A DNA stretch of 37,960 bases from Ferruginibacter sp. (lineage in GTDB: Bacteria; Bacteroidota; Bacteroidia; Chitinophagales; Chitinophagaceae): contig JANYGZ010000012.1 in assembly GCA_025362235.1 (NCBI GenBank), forward strand, positions 1-37,960. Direction: 5' to 3'. Shown here one piece after another: positions 1-8,915 of the stretch (the stretch's first letter is position 1; each line of letters starts with the position of its first letter). The position numbers and the translations under genes were made by a program. The notes beneath the pieces are model-generated. The model was not told the origin of the DNA. It worked only from the letters and a program-made list of their open reading frames with translations, and ran no database searches.

Positions 1-77
1 TGCAAAAATGTCGGAAGTGCGTTGCAGTGCATTTGCTGCAAATTGTGTCAGCGTTTTTTTTCCATCTTAAAATATTT

Positions 78-3031
78 TTAATGAAATGGAAAAGTAAAGA
101 AGAATACGCAAAGTTCATTGCGATAGCAATGTTGGTTCAACTGTTGCTTTATGTCCATCAGGGTTTCGCATATTTCACTTTCTCTTTTGGAGATGTTACC
201 CTTCTCTACAATCCGCTTATGCATCCTTGCATACTTTGTATCGTTCTCGTATTTTGCTTTCAGCAAATTATTTTTACGGTTTAGTTCTGTAACCTTATCA
301 TAAATCTGCTGCAGGCTACCGATATTATTTTTCATGTCGTCCTGTGTAATTTCATCAAGGTTCTTTTTATCGAACAACCTTTTCAATTCATCATACAGCG
401 AAACAAATTCCGGGTCGTTCTGGTCGAAATTGCCACCCAATGCCTCACGGGTTTTGCGAAGCATATCTTTCAACTGGTCGGCAATTACCATTTCTTCTTC
501 TGACACTTTTCGAAACATGAACAGTACATTCTCTAAAGCTACATTCAGCAAATTGGTTGTGTCCACATTGTTCTGCACCGATTCTTTCAGGTTAAGCAAT
601 TCAAGGTGCCTTGCTGTTTCGTTGTATAGCTGATTGAGTTTTTTAAAATCAACTTTTTCCAGCAAATCAAAATGCCTGTAAAGGCGGATAAGGTTGTACA
701 GGTTCTTTGCACTCTCTAATGCCTTCTTTATATCCAATACTGTTTTGCGGTCTTCAACCTGGCTTATTTGCTGAGAGAATATTTCCGCATTGATGGTATT
801 GTAATGCCAAAGTTTTTCCCTGATGTTTTTTATTTCTTCTTCAATTTCTTCTTTTGATTTAAAGAGGTTGGAGTAGTGCTGCATTTCATCGCCCAATTCG
901 CCCTGCAGTTCATCAAAATAGGCTTTGTTGGTTTTATCAAACTCACCACTTATATCGGCAAAGTCAACCACATAGCCGTACCTGAATTTTTTATACGGAC
1001 GGTTTACCCTTGTGAGCGTTTGCAACAGGTTGTGGTCTTTTATTAAACGGCCTATGTACAGCTTTTTCAAACGCTTGGCATCAAAGCCGGTGAGCAGCAT
1101 ATTGTACACAAAAAGGAAATCAATTTTACCATCTTTAAAATTTTCTACTTCCTCTTTACGGTCGTCTTTAGACCCAATATCATGTAGTATTAAAGAAGCA
1201 GTAAGGTCTTTACTTTGATGCTTTATATAATTACCATATTCAACAGCAGGTTCGGCAGCCATTGAATAAGGCAGCACTTCTTCAATTACATTTTGCGTTG
1301 GGTTGTATTTGTTGATAAAAATCTCAAACAGTTTACGGGCCTGGCTGGCACTGTCGCAAACTACCATTGCCCCGATGGTATGGTCACCAAAAAGGATACG
1401 GCTTTTAATAAAGTCCTGAACAATGTATTCGAGCATGGGTTCAGCAAACTTTGCATGAGCATAAATAATGCGTTTGTCTGCATCGCCTTTTAGTATTTCA
1501 ACTTCTTTAAGTGCTTCTTTCAGTTGAATCTTATAACTGGTTTCAATGTCTTCCCGAATCAGCTTTAAAGTGTAGCCATCGGCAATAGAAGCATTGTAGT
1601 AGTATTTGTGAATATAATCGCCAAAGGTTGCCCGTGAAGTTCTATCTTGTCCAATAAGGGGTGTTCCGGTTAATCCAATAACAATAGCGTTTCTATCAGA
1701 GTTAAAAAGGTTTGCCAAAAAACTACCTGTTGGATTGTAGCTGCGGTGAACTTCATCTAAAAAATAAATCCGTTGTGTATTGATGTCATAATCATTGGAA
1801 CGTAACACATCAGTATCTTCCTTAAACTTCTGAATATTTACGACTATAATTTCCCTTTTGCCAGAGAAGTTGTGTATGGCCTGCTTTTGCCTAAAATTGT
1901 TCAGCAGTTCTTCTTTTGAATTAACAGTATGCACCACTAAACCACGGCTTTTAAATTCCCTGTGTGCCTGAACCATCAAGTCAATACGGTCAACAATAAA
2001 ATAGAATTTTGGCACAATGTCTTTTCGCTGAAAATAGTCGGTGAGGTATTGCACATTGTAATAAGCCAAAGCTGTTTTGCCGCTACCTTGTGTATGCCAT
2101 ATAATCCCTTTCTTAATTCCTTCATCCAGCTTTTTCTCAATTGCTTTTGTTGCAAACAACTGTGGATACCGCATAATATGTTTTTCCAACCCATTTGTTT
2201 CATGCACATAGGCGATGGAATACTTCAGGATAAAGCCATGGGGTCTCTGCTGAATAGCGAACTGAGTATCCTGTTAGTGGGTGTATCAGATTCTTTATTG
2301 GTAATAAATTCCGGTGAATGTTTAATGGCTGAAAGGTTGTTGTCTTTCAAAATAAAATTTTCCAGTTGGTCATCTTCTGCCTTCAGCAATGTTGCCAAAT
2401 CAAATTTTTCCTCTTCTCTGAAACAGTTGAAGTTTGCGAATAAATAGGAGGTGGAAGAATAAAAAGCACCTTGTATGGGTTCAATAGATTCGATGTCGTA
2501 CTCCATGTTATTGGAGAATATAAGCACCTGCGAAATGTTGATGAACTTGCGGAACTTCTTATTCTTAAAACGTACATTGATACGGTCCCGTTCTGCAAGA
2601 ACTCCTTCCTAGTTGTTGGGTTTTTTAACTTCAATGAATGCCAAAGGCATTCCATTTATCAGCAAGGTTATATCCGGCCTGAATTCATCATCGCCGTTTT
2701 TGTAGGTAATTTCGGTGACAACATTAAAAGAGTTATTGTTGAAATCTTTAAAGTCAATCAGTTTAACGCCTGATGTGGCATTGAGCATTTTTGAAAATGC
2801 TTCTCCCAAATCTTCATTGTCTAATGCAAAGGAAATATTTTCGTAGGTTCTTTTTATATCTCCTTCCTCCATATCAGGATTAATCCGTCTGATGCTTTCT
2901 GTAAAAATGCCGGTGAAGATATTGGTGGTAATATCCCATTTAGCCTTTGACAGCGAAACATAACTGTACCCCAACCTGCACAGGTGCAGTATTGCAGGAA
3001 TTTTTACTCTTGTGTTTTCGTTAAAGGCCAT
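78..3031 (-). pseudogene. hsdR: type I restriction-modification system endonuclease subunit HsdR, broken
   Basis: HsdR is the DNA-translocating and cleaving subunit of type I restriction enzymes. Three collinear pieces are visible. The first piece (3031-2609) carries the PD-(D/E)xK nuclease half: FRPDITLL followed by FIEVKK. It ends in an in-frame TAG at 2609-2611; translation through it continues in the same frame as EGVLAERDRIN, typical HsdR sequence. The second piece ends at 2225. The third (2207-78) is in another frame and begins YVHETNGLEKHIMRYPQ. It carries the helicase motor: Walker A TQGSGKT, DEVH box FLDEVHRS, GLTGTPL and LTRVNRPYKK. The frame change lies near a run of four C on the coding strand (2240-2243). 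The frame closes after IKQQLNQH with a non-HsdR-like tail, so the usual C-terminal ~50-70 residues look lost. No hsdM or hsdS is in view. Family assignment is firm; loss of function is inferred and rests on the lesions being real. Confidence 0.88.
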
Positions 3032-3129
3032 TGAATATTCTAATGTTATTTCAGTTTTGAAAACCAGTTAATATAATTGGAGTGTTAGCGAAAATAACTC
3101 TTTTGGTATTGTGAACCGTTGTTACACAT

Positions 3130-3183
3130 TTAAAAATAAAAACTGCCTTAAAGGGCGATATTAAAATATTCCTTTAAGGCAGT
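3130..3183 (-). terminator. Rho-independent terminator of the DUF2911 gene
   Basis: A perfect 13-bp stem (3142-3154 with 3171-3183, ACTGCCTTAAAGG) encloses a 16-nt loop. On the minus strand it is followed by a T-rich tract (complement of 3132-3141). It starts 27 bases after the stop of the DUF2911 gene, so it separates that gene from hsdR. Confidence 0.85.
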
Positions 3184-3210
3184 GTACAATAATTTTTTTA
3201 GCAGTAATGA

Positions 3211-3741
3211 TTAGTCCTTTACAGTAAAGGCGGCAAGTATATCTCCCCATAGCAGGGATACTTTACCCTTATCGCTGATGGTAATAGCCATTTTTTCGGC
3301 AAAGGGATTTGCTTTATCTTTTTTTACTTTTACCCTTAGTACATCGTCAGCCTCTTTGTAATTAAAGGCACCCCATTGGTTCCATGTTTTATTAAAAATA
3401 ATTACAAAGTCAGTTCCTTCATCAATGGAAAATAAACCGTACTTACCTTTTGCAAGTGGCTTGCCGTCAATCTTTACATCTTTGTCTGTTTCAAAAACAG
3501 TTGCTTCGTTAGCACCGGTGCGCCATACTTTACCTGGCATTGGCTCAAGGTTTTTACCAATTGTTCTGCCCTTTACAGAAGGCTTGCTGTAATTAATTTT
3601 TACTGTTGCAGTACCTATTTTTTGCATCACTGAATCAGCAGGGCTGGGCCTTTTTGATTTGTCTTCAGTATTTTGTGCAAAAGCACCCAACGAAATAAAC
3701 GACAGCACTGCGAAAATGCCTACAGAAAGAAAATGTTTCAT
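3211..3741 (-). CDS. DUF2911 domain-containing exported protein
   Basis: A 176-residue protein with an N-terminal signal peptide (MKHFLSVGIFAVLSFISLGA, probable cut after AFA near residue 22). The rest is a DUF2911 domain: INYSKPSVKGR, a KVWRTGANEATVF block, GKPLAKGKYGLF and a W-Q-W-G segment. DUF2911 proteins are common in Bacteroidota, envelope-located, and of unknown biochemical role. The length matches the single-domain form of the family. The gene stands alone: a strong terminator follows it and a 198-base repeat-containing gap precedes it. I saw no clean TAnnTTTG promoter element upstream. Family call is confident; function is unknown. Confidence 0.9.
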   Translation of the reverse strand: MKHFLSVGIFAVLSFISLGAFAQNTEDKSKRPSPADSVMQKIGTATVKINYSKPSVKGRTIGKNLEPMPGKVWRTGANEATVFETDKDVKIDGKPLAKGKYGLFSIDEGTDFVIIFNKTWNQWGAFNYKEADDVLRVKVKKDKANPFAEKMAITISDKGKVSLLWGDILAAFTVKD

Positions 3742-3834
3742 ATTATTTGTTTTTAGTTTGTTTAAAAATAACTTTTATTGCTAAACCCGTGCCTAAATAT
3801 AAAAAATTAACCTAAACTTTTGTATTTATTATTT

Positions 3835-3932
3835 GGCAATGGCGAATAGTCAATGGGCAATGGTCAATAGGCAATGGTGAATAGGCAATGGTGAATGGGG
3901 AATAATTCATTATTGACTATTGACCATTCACC
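3835..3932. repeat. degenerate tandem and inverted mini-repeat tract
   Basis: About 100 bases are built from variants of a 12-14 base unit (GGCAATGGTGAATA and GGCAATGGTCAATA). The tract ends in inverted copies: AATGGTCAATAG (3859-3870) pairs with 3917-3928, AATAGTCAAT (3845-3854) with 3912-3921, and GGTGAATGG (3890-3898) with 3924-3932. Several alternative hairpins are possible. It lies between the stop of the S15 hydrolase gene and the start of the DUF2911 gene. No T-tract follows, so it is not an ordinary intrinsic terminator. Confidence 0.8.
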
Positions 3933-3939
3933 TACACAT

Positions 3940-5799
3940 TTATTTTAGCACCGGTAATACAATGGAAGAGGGATGTTGTGCATCATGATAAATACGGATG
4001 GTGGCTTTTTGAAAATCTTCTATTGATGCATCGGGTATACGCATAAATTTTTGCGGGTTCCTGTCAACCAACGGAAACCAGCTGCTTTGTACCTGCACCA
4101 TTATTTGATGGCCCTTTTTAAAAGTATGTGCCACATCATTAAGGTTAAATTTTACCGGGGTTATTGTACCTGGCACAAAGGGTTCAGGTTTTTCGTAACT
4201 GTTCCTGAACTTTCCCCTCATTACCTCGGCTCTTACCAGGCGCTCGTATCCGGCCATTTTAATTCCCTTTGGTGTGGCGGCAGTGTTTGGCTCATTATTA
4301 GGAAAAACATCTATCAGTTTTACAATAAAATCTGCATCAGTGCCTGTTATGCTTACAAAAAGATTGGCCTCTATAGCCCCGGTCAGCGTCATATCTTCAG
4401 TAAGTGGTGATGTTTTAAATGAAATTACATCGGGCCTTGCTGCAGCAAAACGCTGGTCTTCTGCCATGTACTCATTATTTCTATAACCAAAAACACCATT
4501 GGTATAAGGCACAGGTGTTGCAGGGTTGCTGATATATTCATTATAGCTGTCGACTGCGTTAGATTTTTGTGTAGACAATTGCTGGCTACTGTTAAAATAA
4601 TAATTTACCGGTGTTGCATTTTTGGGGGGCCATACCGCATAACTTTTCCATTGGTTGCTGCCGGTTTCAAAAACCGTGGCTTCAGCCGCAGCAAAATTTC
4701 CTTTGTCTTTTAAATAATAATTAAAGAAGGGAGTTTCCAAAGAATCCTGGAAATATTTGCTGGTATTGCTGCCAAACTGGTGTGTGCCAAACTTGTTCCA
4801 GTTACCACTTTCCCATGCACCATGTGTCCACGGGCCCATAACAAGGCGGTTATTATTTTGCGGGCTTTGTTTTTCAATTGATTCATAAGTATGTAGTGCA
4901 CCAAAAAGATCTTCTGCATCAAACCAGCCACCCACCACCAATACAGGTATGGTAATATTTTTTAAATACTGACGGATATTTCTTGCCTGCCAGTAAGCAT
5001 CGTAGGTATCATGCTGCAGGTATTCGTTCCATATAACACTTTTGTTATTGTAAAATTCTTTGCTGTTGGTATTTTTAATGGTACCCATCTTTAAAAAAAA
5101 CTGGTAGGCATCTTTGGTGCTGCTGGTAAATAAAGGCACGGTATAATCTTCAACAGGGCCTTTTCGTTCCCTGTCAAAATAACCCATAAAGCCAAAATTG
5201 TCCAGTAAATAAAAGGCGCCGTTATGGTTTGCATCGTCGCCAACAAATTCATCTGTAACAGGCGCCTGCGGGCTAACCGCTTTTATAGCAGGGTGGGCGC
5301 CAGGCAAACTTGTAGTGGCGTAAAAACCGGGGTATGATATACCGGCAATGCCTACACGCCCATTATTATTTTGTACATTTTTTAGCAGCCAGTCGATGGT
5401 ATCGTAGGTGTCGCTGCTTTCATCAACATCTTTGGATGTTTTTTTATTGGCGATATAGGGCGTTACTTCCAGGTTAATGCCTTCGCTCATGTAACGGCCA
5501 CGCACATCCTGTTCTACAAAAATATATTTTTCTTTCATCAGCGAACTGTTGGGGCCTATGCGGTCAGGGTAATTACCGGCGCCATAAGGCCCGGCTGAAT
5601 AAGGGGTACGGTCCAGCAAAAACGGGTATTGCTGCGATACATCTTTGGGCACAAAAATTACCGTGTATAATTTTATGCCATCCCTCATGGTAATGGTGGT
5701 ATCAATTTTTGTATAATTTTCTTTTACATAATTGCTGCTGTTTTGGGCCATGCTGTTAATAGCCAGCAATACAAATAAAGCGGTTGATAATTTTTTCAT
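3940..5799 (-). CDS. secreted CocE/NonD (peptidase S15-like) hydrolase, copy 1
   Basis: A 619-residue alpha/beta hydrolase of the X-Pro dipeptidyl-peptidase S15 / cocaine esterase / alpha-amino-acid ester hydrolase group. It has a signal peptide (MKKLSTALFVLLAINSMAQ), the nucleophile in GISYPG (Ser155), the acid in GGWFDAED, the histidine in MGPWTHG, and a C-terminal jelly-roll (PepX_C-like) domain ending in a beta-rich tail. The DVRGRYMSEG block is also typical. The frame is open back to 5883, but the ATG at 5799 is chosen because it begins the signal peptide; the upstream extension only reads across the end of the neighbouring gene. It starts one base after the stop of its paralogue, so the two are almost certainly co-transcribed. 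Acyl-amino-acid esters or peptides are the likely substrates; the true substrate cannot be told from sequence. Confidence 0.9.
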   Translation of the reverse strand: MKKLSTALFVLLAINSMAQNSSNYVKENYTKIDTTITMRDGIKLYTVIFVPKDVSQQYPFLLDRTPYSAGPYGAGNYPDRIGPNSSLMKEKYIFVEQDVRGRYMSEGINLEVTPYIANKKTSKDVDESSDTYDTIDWLLKNVQNNNGRVGIAGISYPGFYATTSLPGAHPAIKAVSPQAPVTDEFVGDDANHNGAFYLLDNFGFMGYFDRERKGPVEDYTVPLFTSSTKDAYQFFLKMGTIKNTNSKEFYNNKSVIWNEYLQHDTYDAYWQARNIRQYLKNITIPVLVVGGWFDAEDLFGALHTYESIEKQSPQNNNRLVMGPWTHGAWESGNWNKFGTHQFGSNTSKYFQDSLETPFFNYYLKDKGNFAAAEATVFETGSNQWKSYAVWPPKNATPVNYYFNSSQQLSTQKSNAVDSYNEYISNPATPVPYTNGVFGYRNNEYMAEDQRFAAARPDVISFKTSPLTEDMTLTGAIEANLFVSITGTDADFIVKLIDVFPNNEPNTAATPKGIKMAGYERLVRAEVMRGKFRNSYEKPEPFVPGTITPVKFNLNDVAHTFKKGHQIMVQVQSSWFPLVDRNPQKFMRIPDASIEDFQKATIRIYHDAQHPSSIVLPVLK

Positions 5800-5800
5800 G

Positions 5801-7690
5801 TTACTTGGGTAAAACGGGTAAAATAAATTTAGTTTGATTGGTGCCATCATAATAAATTTTGATAATGGCTTTTTGAAAATCACTGTCCGAAGCTTTGTAA
5901 ATATCTATAAATTTTTGAGGGTTCCTGTCTGCTAACGGAAACCAGGTGCTTTGTATCTGTATCATCAGGCGGTGCCCTTTTTTAAAAGTATGTGCCACAT
6001 CGGGCAGGGCATATTTTACTTTGCTGATTTTGCCTGCAACAAATGGTTCGGGTTTTTCAAAACTGTTCCTGTATTTACCCCGCATAATTTCCCCCCTTAC
6101 CAGCATCTGATAACCACCCATCGGGTATTCTTTACCGTTACCTTTTACCGCAGCATCGTACTGAAAGTAATCAGGGAAAACATCAATTATTTTTACCACA
6201 AAATCGGCGTCGGTGGTGCTGAGGCTGGTAATAATATCAGCCATCACCGGGCCACCCAATGTAAGGTCGTCTGTTAAAGTATCGGTGTTAAAGCTAAGTA
6301 CATCGGGCCTTTGGGCAGTAAAGCGCTGGTCGTCTGTCATGTATTCCCTTGTCCTGCTTTCATGTACACCTTCAGTGTAAGGAACAGGGTGGGCGGGGTC
6401 GCTGGTGTATTCACTAAAACTGCCAGCACTGTTTACTGCTGTTGCTGCAAGCGGTTTTTCAAATGATAATTTTCCATTGGGTAAAATATAAAGTGGTTTA
6501 TAGGTTACATTTTCTGAAGGCCATTGAGCAAATTTTTTCCACTTGTTTTCGCCGGTAAAAAAGATAGTGGCTTCTGCAATAGCATCAGTATTGCCTTTTC
6601 CTTTAAGGTAATAATTAAAAAATGGTATTTCAATATTTTGCTGGTACCAGTCAGCTGTATTGCTTTCAAAACGAACATTGCCCAGATAACTGCCTTCCCT
6701 TGCCCATTGCCCGTGATACCATGGCCCCATTACTATTTTATTGTTGGTGGCGGGGCTTTGCGCTTTGGTTGTTTTATAAGTGTTCCATGCGCCAAAGCAA
6801 TCTTCTGCATCAAACAAACCACCCACCCACAGCATGGCTGGTTTTACGTTATATAAACCAACCCTTGCATTTCTTGCCTGCCACCATGCATCATAGTTTG
6901 GATGCTGGTACATTTCGTGCCAGAATTTAATGCTGTCGCCAATCATTACAGCAAGGTTTTTTACGGCCCCGGCCTGTAAATAAAATTTGTAAGGATCTTT
7001 TACAAGGGTATTGTAACCTGGTCCATAATCTTTAGTGGGCACAGGATGAGGTTTGCCAAAACTGGAGTAAAATGAAAAACCATCCATAGCAAAGAAAACA
7101 CCGTTGTGATGAAAATCATCGCCCATGAACCAATCTGTAACCGGTGCCTGCGGGCTAACTGCCTTTAATGCAGGATGGCCGCATAAAGCAGCTTCTGTTG
7201 CATAAAAGCCGGGGTAACTTCCGCCAGTTATACCTACGTTTCCATTATTGCCCGGTATGTTTTTTAACATCCAGTCAATGGCATCATAAGTATCGCTGGC
7301 TTCATCAATATCTTTATTTGTTTTTTTGTTTTTATTAAAGGGGCGAACATCTACAAATTCCCCTTCGCTCATGTAACGGCCACGCACATCCTGCGTAACA
7401 AGGATGTATTTTTCTTTCATAAAACTCATTTTAAAACTTCTCCACATGGCAATAAATTTATCTTCGCCATAAGGTGCGCAGGAGTAGGGGGTGCGTGTGA
7501 GTAAAAAAGGATGTTTTTCTGCACTATCTTTTGGTATATAAAAAGAAGTAAATAATTTTATACCATCCCGCATGGGTACCATCCTTTCTATTTTATAATA
7601 ATTATTTACAAACCAGGTACTGTCTTCATTTTGTGCAAATGTAATAGCTGACGGTACAATCAGCGCCAAAAGAAAAAATATTTTTTTCAT
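5801..7690 (-). CDS. secreted CocE/NonD (peptidase S15-like) hydrolase, copy 2
   Basis: A 629-residue paralogue of the downstream hydrolase, aligning with it over nearly the whole length. The signal peptide is MKKIFFLLALIVPSAITFAQ. The nucleophile is Ser158 in GGSYPG, the acid lies in GGLFDAED (about 294-297) and the histidine in MGPWYHG (about 326). Conserved blocks include DVRGRYMSEG, KAVSPQAPVTD and HTFKKGH. The GGSYPG nucleophile elbow and FDAED motif match alpha-amino-acid ester hydrolases and glutaryl acylases more closely than classical DPP. It is the first gene of a two-gene operon formed by tandem duplication and is divergent from the NTF2-like gene, with only 50 bases between the two starts. 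Family certain; substrate unknown. Confidence 0.92.
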   Translation of the reverse strand: MKKIFFLLALIVPSAITFAQNEDSTWFVNNYYKIERMVPMRDGIKLFTSFYIPKDSAEKHPFLLTRTPYSCAPYGEDKFIAMWRSFKMSFMKEKYILVTQDVRGRYMSEGEFVDVRPFNKNKKTNKDIDEASDTYDAIDWMLKNIPGNNGNVGITGGSYPGFYATEAALCGHPALKAVSPQAPVTDWFMGDDFHHNGVFFAMDGFSFYSSFGKPHPVPTKDYGPGYNTLVKDPYKFYLQAGAVKNLAVMIGDSIKFWHEMYQHPNYDAWWQARNARVGLYNVKPAMLWVGGLFDAEDCFGAWNTYKTTKAQSPATNNKIVMGPWYHGQWAREGSYLGNVRFESNTADWYQQNIEIPFFNYYLKGKGNTDAIAEATIFFTGENKWKKFAQWPSENVTYKPLYILPNGKLSFEKPLAATAVNSAGSFSEYTSDPAHPVPYTEGVHESRTREYMTDDQRFTAQRPDVLSFNTDTLTDDLTLGGPVMADIITSLSTTDADFVVKIIDVFPDYFQYDAAVKGNGKEYPMGGYQMLVRGEIMRGKYRNSFEKPEPFVAGKISKVKYALPDVAHTFKKGHRLMIQIQSTWFPLADRNPQKFIDIYKASDSDFQKAIIKIYYDGTNQTKFILPVLPK

Positions 7691-7740
7691 TAATCAGTTT
7701 TTAGAATGCTAAATTTAGTTAAACTTATCAATTAAAAATT

Positions 7741-8214
7741 ATGAATAACAATACACAACTGATTGAAAAATTTTATACGTCTTTTCAGCGTCTTGATGCT
7801 GCTGCAATGAATAGCTGTTATAATGATAATATTGTTTTTTTTGACCCTGTGTTCGGTTTGTTAAGAGGAGCCGAGGCTAAATGTATGTGGGAGATGCTGT
7901 GTAAAAATGCAAAAAATTTTTCGCTCACCTTCGGCAACATTACCGCATTGGATGAAGAATACAGCACCTGCGATTGGGTAGCTACTTATACTTTTAGCGC
8001 AACGGGTAAAAAAGTGGTCAATACCATCAAGGCAAACATGCGTTTTGCTGATGGAAAGATAATTGAACACAGCGATGCATTTAGTGTACATAAATGGAGT
8101 AAACAGTCATTTGGTATTATGGGTATGTTGTTTGGATGGAACAGTATTTTTCAAAATAAAATAAAGAATACTGCAAAGAAAAACCTGTTAAAATATATGC
8201 AGGCAAAGGATTAG
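7741..8214 (+). CDS. NTF2-like / SnoaL-fold protein
   Basis: A 157-residue cytoplasmic protein with the cone-shaped NTF2-like (SnoaL) fold signature: an N-terminal helix (LIEKFYTSFQRLDAAAMNSC), a YNDNIVFFDPVFG segment, a central VNTIKANMRFADGKIIEHSDAFS strand pair and a basic C-terminal tail. Such proteins act as small isomerases, hydrolases or ligand-binding modules, and nothing here fixes which. It shares a 50-base intergenic region with the divergent S15 hydrolase pair. The 149 bases after it lead to the DUF1761 gene and show no terminator. Confidence 0.8.
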   Translation: MNNNTQLIEKFYTSFQRLDAAAMNSCYNDNIVFFDPVFGLLRGAEAKCMWEMLCKNAKNFSLTFGNITALDEEYSTCDWVATYTFSATGKKVVNTIKANMRFADGKIIEHSDAFSVHKWSKQSFGIMGMLFGWNSIFQNKIKNTAKKNLLKYMQAKD

Positions 8215-8363
8215 TTTTTTATTACTGCCGCGGCAACTATCAGCTTTAATTATCTCAATGCACATAGGTTTATAAATATCACTTGCATTTTATAAAAGGG
8301 TATCGTATTTTTCTGCTCATTTTAACCTTTTTCGCCCATGGCGGAATATAAAACCCATTTATT

Positions 8364-8786
8364 ATGAATCCAGAAATTTTAAAAAACATTCACTGGCTTG
8401 CCGTAATAGTTGCAGCGATAGGCTACTTTGCTTTAGGAGCTATTTGGTATTCTAAAATATTATTTGCACCAAAATGGCTGGCACTTTTAAAAATCGATGC
8501 CAGTGACCCCAATGCTACCAAGGGTATGGCTGCTATTATGGCTACTTCTTTTGTGACAATCCTGGTTGCATGTATCGGGCTAGCCATACTGGAAGCCTAT
8601 CTTAATTTAACCACCCTTAGCCAGGGCGTAAAATTAGGTGCTTTAACAGGTATTTGTTTGGGTGCTACTGCTATCAGCAATAGTTATCTGTACGAGAAAA
8701 GGCCAACAGGGCTTCATTTAATTAATGGTGGCTATACAATAGTGGGCAATATAATTGCGGCGGTTATTATCTGTGTGTGGCACTAA
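8364..8786 (+). CDS. DUF1761 family membrane protein
   Basis: A 140-residue integral membrane protein with four predicted helices, roughly at residues 11-30 (LAVIVAAIGYFALGAIWYS), 58-78, 88-106 and 119-137. The early GAIWYS motif followed by FAPKW is the DUF1761 hallmark. Function is unknown for the family. It is followed by a nested hairpin terminator, so it ends the rightward transcript. Confidence 0.88.
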   Translation: MNPEILKNIHWLAVIVAAIGYFALGAIWYSKILFAPKWLALLKIDASDPNATKGMAAIMATSFVTILVACIGLAILEAYLNLTTLSQGVKLGALTGICLGATAISNSYLYEKRPTGLHLINGGYTIVGNIIAAVIICVWH

Positions 8787-8816
8787 AAAAAGGGTAGTCT
8801 TGCAAATAATGTTTCA

Positions 8817-8892
8817 CACAACGAAACTAAGGATACAAATTACACAAAGAATATTTATTGCTTTGTGACCTTTTTTTCGTTGTGTTTTTTTT
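8817..8892 (+). terminator. nested hairpin terminator after the DUF1761 gene
   Basis: An outer 10-bp stem (CACAACGAAA at 8817-8826 with 8875-8884) encloses an inner 7-bp stem (CACAAAG at 8843-8849 with 8861-8867). The outer stem is followed directly by eight T (8885-8892) and the inner one by a T-rich stretch (8871-8877), so either could stop + strand transcription. On the minus strand no T-run follows closely, so it is weaker for pyk. Confidence 0.7.
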
Positions 8893-8915
8893 GCTAAATA
8901 ATTCGTGTAATATGC

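Noticed and set aside
1..118. A minus-strand frame starting at 118 and open to the left edge with several Cys and His
   Set aside because: Too short to judge, overlaps the end of the hsdR remnant, and has no family match.
5800..5883. 28-residue N-terminal extension of the downstream S15 hydrolase
   Set aside because: It only reads through the last codons of the upstream paralogue in another frame; the signal peptide starts at 5799.
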